Assembly (NCBI GenBank): GCA_037389465.1
Contig: JAZARR010000079.1
Span: 124,001 to 188,000, forward strand
Direction: 5' to 3'
Source of the DNA: Baylisascaris procyonis
Lineage: Eukaryota > Nematoda > Chromadorea > Rhabditida > Ascarididae
DNA: 64,000 nucleotides
The notes beneath the pieces were generated by a model. The model ran no database searches and was not told where the DNA came from. It saw only the letters and a list, made by a program, of their open reading frames with translations. Below, in pieces: positions 62,501 to 64,000 of the stretch. The first letter of the stretch is position 1, and each line of letters opens with the position of its first letter. The translations under genes were made by a program, and so were the position numbers.

Positions 62501-62819
62501 CGCAAGAAGTACCTCCATTTGTGGTGGTTTTTTGCAAGTAACTTTGCATCTTCTGCAGCAGTCTTCGTATGTTCTTTGATGGTCATCAAATTCCAACGTT
62601 CTTCTATTTTAGGTTTCAAGTTCATATGAGCTCAAATCAGATATAGCAATCGCGTACGACTTCTATCGGAACAAATACCGTGCACCGAATATACGTTGGG
62701 TAAATTTGTATCGAAATGCCAATATGATGTCCTACAATCCTTATGACAAACGCATTTATGTCTACGATCATGGATACTTGCTCACATTGCCAGCTAGGAT
62801 AACCTGGAGGGCAAAATAG
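41304..62819 (+). CDS. unc-122: Gliomedin-like collagen/olfactomedin membrane protein, 12 exons
   Basis: Spliced exons 41304-41570, 41624-41674, 43771-43877, 47475-47545, 52635-52726, 53491-53583, 53775-53916, 57636-57733, 58455-58552, 59164-59326, 60940-61146 and 62613-62819 give 531 codons plus TAG. Residues 10-16 are basic and about 19-37 form one hydrophobic segment, giving type II topology. An unbroken Gly-X-Y run covers Gly130 to Gly175, then cysteines 177, 180, 194 and 202. The olfactomedin domain starts near Cys276. Cys276 and Cys458 (VVCGVLY) match the conserved disulfide of the fold, and Asp405, Asn453 and Asp515 match the calcium-site positions known from myocilin. In C. elegans, UNC-122 and its paralogue COF-2 have this architecture, and unc-122 is needed for normal neuromuscular function; vertebrate gliomedin clusters nodal sodium channels. 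Which paralogue this is cannot be told here. Splice phases agree throughout. Confidence 0.9.
41624..41674 (+). CDS. unc-122: Collagen/olfactomedin exon 2 (short helical exon)
   Basis: Seventeen codons, phase 0 on both sides, after a 53-bp intron. The acceptor is ATGCTTTACAG and the donor AACAAG|GTGTTG. It reads LTPTTDVIKETRLFLNK and joins exon 3 to give a plausible continuous helix before the collagen run. There is no family motif, so it rests on splice signals and phase. Confidence 0.6.
42233..42259 (+). repeat. Poly(T) tract
   Basis: T9-G-T17 on the plus strand in intron 2. It could be the poly(A) tail of a retroposed sequence on the minus strand, but no matching body was recognised. Confidence 0.8.
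43771..43877 (+). CDS. unc-122: Collagen/olfactomedin exon 3 (start of Gly-X-Y)
   Basis: Acceptor ATAATTTCAG. It reads VSELLAKCLEIHQYC, then GPPGPVGPPGPPG, with the last Gly codon split GG|G at the donor. Two cysteines (114, 121) precede the collagen run. Confidence 0.92.
44253..44505. repeat. Inverted pair of tRNA-like sequences
   Basis: The two arms, 44253-44343 (minus orientation) and about 44415-44505 (plus orientation), are roughly 90% identical inverted copies. Each contains AGCTCAGTGGT, a good Pol III box A; an anticodon-arm-like hairpin CTCGC/GCGAG with a 7-base loop CCGGCAA; and GGTTCGTCCCC, a near-match to box B. The loop lacks the T expected at position 33 and the acceptor ends pair poorly, so neither is a convincing functional tRNA. 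The spacer holds a small ATGAACT/AGTTCAT hairpin. The pair lies in intron 3 of the collagen/olfactomedin gene. Confidence 0.85.
44392..44496 (+). mobile_element. Candidate MITE/SINE-like unit with tRNA-like core
   Basis: The plus-oriented tRNA-like core is bounded by GATGACTAGTGAAAAC (44392-44407) and GTTTTCATTGGTCATC (44481-44496). These are inverted to each other at 14 of 16 positions. A direct-orientation relative of the left boundary also precedes the minus copy at about 44262-44277. This suggests that a 105-bp unit with its own inverted ends was inserted twice. Confidence 0.5.
47475..47545 (+). CDS. unc-122: Collagen/olfactomedin exon 4 (Gly-X-Y)
   Basis: It completes the split Gly codon and continues NPGQTGPLGRPGLMGMPG and PPGPQ, ending in a Gly codon split G|GA at donor CAAG|GTAATT. 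The acceptor TTCTTTAAG is slightly unusual, but the glycine register is perfect across it. Confidence 0.92.
48517..48868 (-). pseudogene. Possible decayed hAT-type transposase fragment
   Basis: A minus-strand frame stays open for about 117 codons without a good start. It has an acidic/serine stretch (SDEDGTDDFEETYQ) followed by NERFPKRLSCIPH and a basic segment with FSRTKPCNR. The spacing of an acidic linker before an R-x-x-C-x-x-H-like segment recalls hAT transposases, but no catalytic residue can be assigned. The flanks in this frame contain stops. It lies in intron 4 of the collagen/olfactomedin gene, on the opposite strand. Confidence 0.3.
51312..51329 (+). repeat. G18 homopolymer
   Basis: Eighteen consecutive G, followed by T-GGG-ATC-GGG, so a quadruplex could also form. 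It lies in intron 4 of the collagen/olfactomedin gene. In C. elegans, long G tracts need the DOG-1/FANCJ helicase for stability. Confidence 0.95.
52028..52250 (+). repeat. Purine-rich AATAAG/GATAAG repeat tract
   Basis: An imperfect hexamer-like array of AATAAG, GATAAG and AACAAA words. The plus strand is almost free of C and T except the T in each unit. It lies in intron 4, about 385 bp before exon 5. Reverse-strand open frames here are low-complexity artefacts. Confidence 0.85.
52635..52726 (+). CDS. unc-122: Collagen/olfactomedin exon 5 (end of Gly-X-Y, cysteine pair)
   Basis: Acceptor ATGTATTTCAG. It completes the split Gly, reads PPGPKGKPGICPRCP and ends KMECPK at donor AAAG|GTGCGT in phase 0. 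The CPRC pair directly after the collagen run could form interchain disulfides. Confidence 0.93.
53491..53583 (+). CDS. unc-122: Collagen/olfactomedin exon 6
   Basis: Thirty-one codons, phase 0 on both sides, acceptor ATGATTGCAG, donor ATG|GTTTGT. It begins VEPMECPKK, repeating the MECPK word that ends exon 5, and continues RFLDKPLPFFVEM. Confidence 0.87.
53775..53916 (+). CDS. unc-122: Collagen/olfactomedin exon 7
   Basis: Acceptor TTTTTGTCTTCAG and donor GCTC|GTAAGT in phase 1. It has cysteines in EGCMRICLS, N-glycosylation sites NNTD and SNIT, and a Thr/Pro-rich stretch ending EIPYIEGATA, the linker into the olfactomedin domain. Confidence 0.88.
54144..54200 (+). other. Exon-like 57-bp segment, possible poison cassette
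   Basis: A segment bounded by TTTTTTCATTTAG and GAG|GTAATAAG has strong splice signals on both sides. Joined after exon 7 (phase 1) it meets an in-frame TAG at 54194-54196, so inclusion would truncate the protein before the olfactomedin domain. Read alone in phase 0 it is open (starting CPNIEERKYLQEA), but neither neighbouring junction supports that phase. Confidence 0.35.
54930..55184 (-). mobile_element. Decayed LINE reverse-transcriptase fragment
   Basis: On the minus strand from about 55171 the frame reads MPHNSLLSPILFVVYTKD, resembling the P-Q-G-S-x-L-S-P-x-L-F segment of LINE reverse transcriptases. After one in-frame stop it reads QILADDLKVC, matching the (Y/F)ADD catalytic box. The distance between the boxes is shorter than usual, so a deletion is likely. 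It lies in intron 7 of the collagen/olfactomedin gene. Confidence 0.6.
57636..57733 (+). CDS. unc-122: Collagen/olfactomedin exon 8 (olfactomedin domain start)
   Basis: It completes a His codon and continues CYLESVGKPVFHAHSN and GSWMRDAYPRTGE. Cys276 is the first olfactomedin cysteine. An alternative acceptor five codons upstream (start 57621, ending CACCGCAG) keeps the same frame. The donor is GAG|GTTGCC. Confidence 0.82.
58455..58552 (+). CDS. unc-122: Collagen/olfactomedin exon 9
   Basis: It reads DMMKRWLTNHFQGDTIEEY, then DEADMRRERVYA, ending in a codon split AC|T at GCAAC|GTAAGC. The content fits the strand segment of the domain that carries the W-x-T and LEEY-type motifs. The acceptor ATTAAAG is weak; an AAG nine bases downstream is the alternative. 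Confidence 0.78.
59164..59326 (+). CDS. unc-122: Collagen/olfactomedin exon 10
   Basis: Acceptor CCGGTTGCAG, donor AGTAAG|GTGAGC. It reads HHLPYLYDGTNSAFFNG, then SFYFHRAGTPKIGKYEL, the typical FNGSFYYH blade of olfactomedin domains. It includes glycosylation site NGS. Confidence 0.93.
60940..61146 (+). CDS. unc-122: Collagen/olfactomedin exon 11 (calcium-site residues, second cysteine)
   Basis: Acceptor TCTGTTTTCAG. The 69 codons include NYFDLAVDENALWVLF (Asp405) and EVANGFVVCGVLYL (Asn453, Cys458), and several N-glycosylation sites. The donor is CTG|GTAGGC in phase 0. This is the most diagnostic exon of the domain. Confidence 0.95.
62613..62819 (+). CDS. unc-122: Collagen/olfactomedin exon 12 (C-terminus)
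   Basis: Acceptor TTCTATTTTAG. It reads VSSSYELKSDIAIAYDFY, later MMSYNPYDKRIYVYDHGYLL with Asp515, and ends TWRAK-stop (TAG 62817-62819). No AATAAA is seen close behind. Confidence 0.94.
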   Translation, partial: VSSSYELKSDIAIAYDFYRNKYRAPNIRWVNLYRNANMMSYNPYDKRIYVYDHGYLLTLPARITWRAK

Positions 62820-63447
62820 TCTTGCTGTGAGGTCAATGTCGCCCATTATTCGAAGAAGAACCGCCATCTTGCTAAAATATTGATTATTTATTCAGTACTC
62901 GAGTTCATGCTCTTCCCCGACTTCACGTCCCTTCAACTTTGCAAACCAATCAATATCCCTACACTGCAGTTTTCATTCGAGAACTCCTTGCAGTAGTTTT
63001 CAGTTATTTATTTCTGAGAATGTTACAGTTGCTGGGTATCCGACAGAGCAGGATAGATTGCATGCACTTTGCACGATGGGATCAGAGTTTCCGTTTTAGA
63101 ATAATATTTAGAGTAACGTATTTCTACTGTGAACTTCCGAACGTAATCTATGGAAATGTGCTTATAGGAACAGGACACTTTTATCCCCTCAAAAAAAGCA
63201 GCTTGGCACAACTTCTGAGGAGTCTTTTCATTTGCACTTCGTTCCAGTACTGGGGTTCCTGTCTGTTCCTACTGTTTGAATCGAAGTCTTGGCTATTACT
63301 CGGTTAGTGAAATGGCTCTGGCCACATGAAGGAAAACCGGCAGTGGCCCTGAAGGCTTAACATGTCAGTTTAATTCTGTTTGTTGCAGTTGAGCTTTAGT
63401 TGAAATATGCGTCGGATGAACATACAGACGGATACGATCTTCGCAGT
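62820..63447. other. Short intergenic region
   Basis: No gene is supported. Open frames around 62939-63307 have no family motif. The region separates two same-strand genes by about 0.65 kb. Confidence 0.55.
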
Positions 63448-63460
63448 GTTTTTGTTGCAG
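63448..63460 (+). promoter_or_regulatory. Candidate trans-splice acceptor
   Basis: A pyrimidine-rich tract ending TTGTTGCAG at 63460, thirty bases before an ATG at 63491. It is a strong nematode 3' splice site in the position expected for spliced-leader addition. Confidence 0.45.
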
Positions 63461-63490
63461 AAACAAGTATAGTAGCAAATTATATCGGTG

Positions 63491-63817
63491 ATGAGCACAA
63501 AAGATGAAACATTTCGAAAGGTTGTGTCACCTTTGCTTCATGTTGTGAGAAACATCTTTGGTGAGCAACAGCAACGCTACTGCATAGGTAATAGTCAGTC
63601 TGTGAAAAATTGTGAATAATATTATTTGAAAGTTAGGGCGATCAATGACCAACTGCTTGGAGACGGCAAACTGAATTATGTCAATTCTTCAAATCACTCT
63701 CTCATTCACTGATACCTGTTGGGCCATCGGTCGGCACAGTCCTTACCTAACCTGGCGTTAGCCGGATCCCTTGAAGCTCTTTGTGGAAAACTGGGGAGAG
63801 ATTTTGCATCGCAGAAG
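63491..63817 (+). CDS. 5' end of an unrecognised plus-strand gene (partial)
   Basis: Three likely exons run towards the right edge. Exon 1 starts at ATG 63491 and reads MSTKDETFRKVVSPLLHVV, ending at 63560 (donor GTGAGC) or 63587 (donor GTAATA), both phase 1. Exon 2, 63633-63679, reads RAINDQLLGDGKLNY; its acceptor TTGAAAG and donor GTCAAT are weak. Exon 3, 63740-63817, reads SLPNLALAGSLEALCG and KLGRDFASQK before donor AAG|GTAAGC. The phases fit (1, 0, 0). The helical, Leu/Ala-rich content could suit an alpha-solenoid protein, but I do not recognise the family. The gene continues beyond the window. Confidence 0.5.
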
Positions 63818-64000
63818 GTAAGCTTTTCCCTCTCAATGTTGGTTGGATATGTGCCCCACCTTTTTCCTGCTTATCTGTGTTGCTCCACGACCTACTAAGC
63901 ATCTTATTAGTTTGACTGTTACTACGTCCTTTTCTATGGCATTTCGAGTAGTAAAGTGTTAATATTTTTCATTGTCAAACATATTGGAACACTCGTTTTA

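Overview
The window looks like nuclear DNA of a nematode, most likely a strongylid (hookworm-like) parasite. The evidence is small exons (about 50-270 bp) separated by introns from about 50 bp to 5 kb, TTTCAG-type 3' splice sites, roughly 60% A+T non-coding DNA, and a gliomedin-type collagen/olfactomedin gene of the C. elegans unc-122/cof-2 kind. The strongylid assignment is inference; no species is claimed.

Layout. Positions 1-5438 hold no gene I can support. Positions 5439-12526 are one satellite block of about 253 tandem copies of a 28-bp unit, with internal higher-order duplications and a diverged seed unit at its left edge. Positions 12527-15953 are intergenic and contain two hairpins and a G tract. 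Positions 15963-28819 (+) are a complete seven-exon gene for a THOC3/TEX1-like WD40 protein of the THO/TREX mRNA export complex (342 codons). Positions 28820-41245 are intergenic, with a decayed mariner-type transposon at 33964-35253. Positions 41304-62819 (+) are a twelve-exon gene for a type II membrane protein with an uninterrupted Gly-X-Y segment and a C-terminal olfactomedin domain (531 codons). Its introns carry a tRNA-like inverted pair, a G18 tract, a purine-rich repeat, a decayed LINE reverse-transcriptase fragment and a possible hAT fragment. From 63491 to the right edge is the 5' end of a third, unrecognised plus-strand gene.

The exon models were built by hand. They rest on open frames that match across introns, on splice-site dinucleotides and on family motifs. 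The THOC3-like model is phase-consistent throughout, and so is the collagen/olfactomedin model. In the latter the glycine periodicity runs unbroken over three exons, and the two conserved cysteines and three calcium-ligand positions of the olfactomedin fold are in place. The two genes have unrelated jobs (nuclear mRNA export and an extracellular neuromuscular/matrix role), and nothing suggests they form an operon.

The most unusual structure is the 28-bp array. All six frames are open for more than 5 kb, but this follows from a stop-free unit whose length is not a multiple of three, so the giant open frames are not evidence of protein. Its higher-order structure and dense motif content are the points most worth following up.
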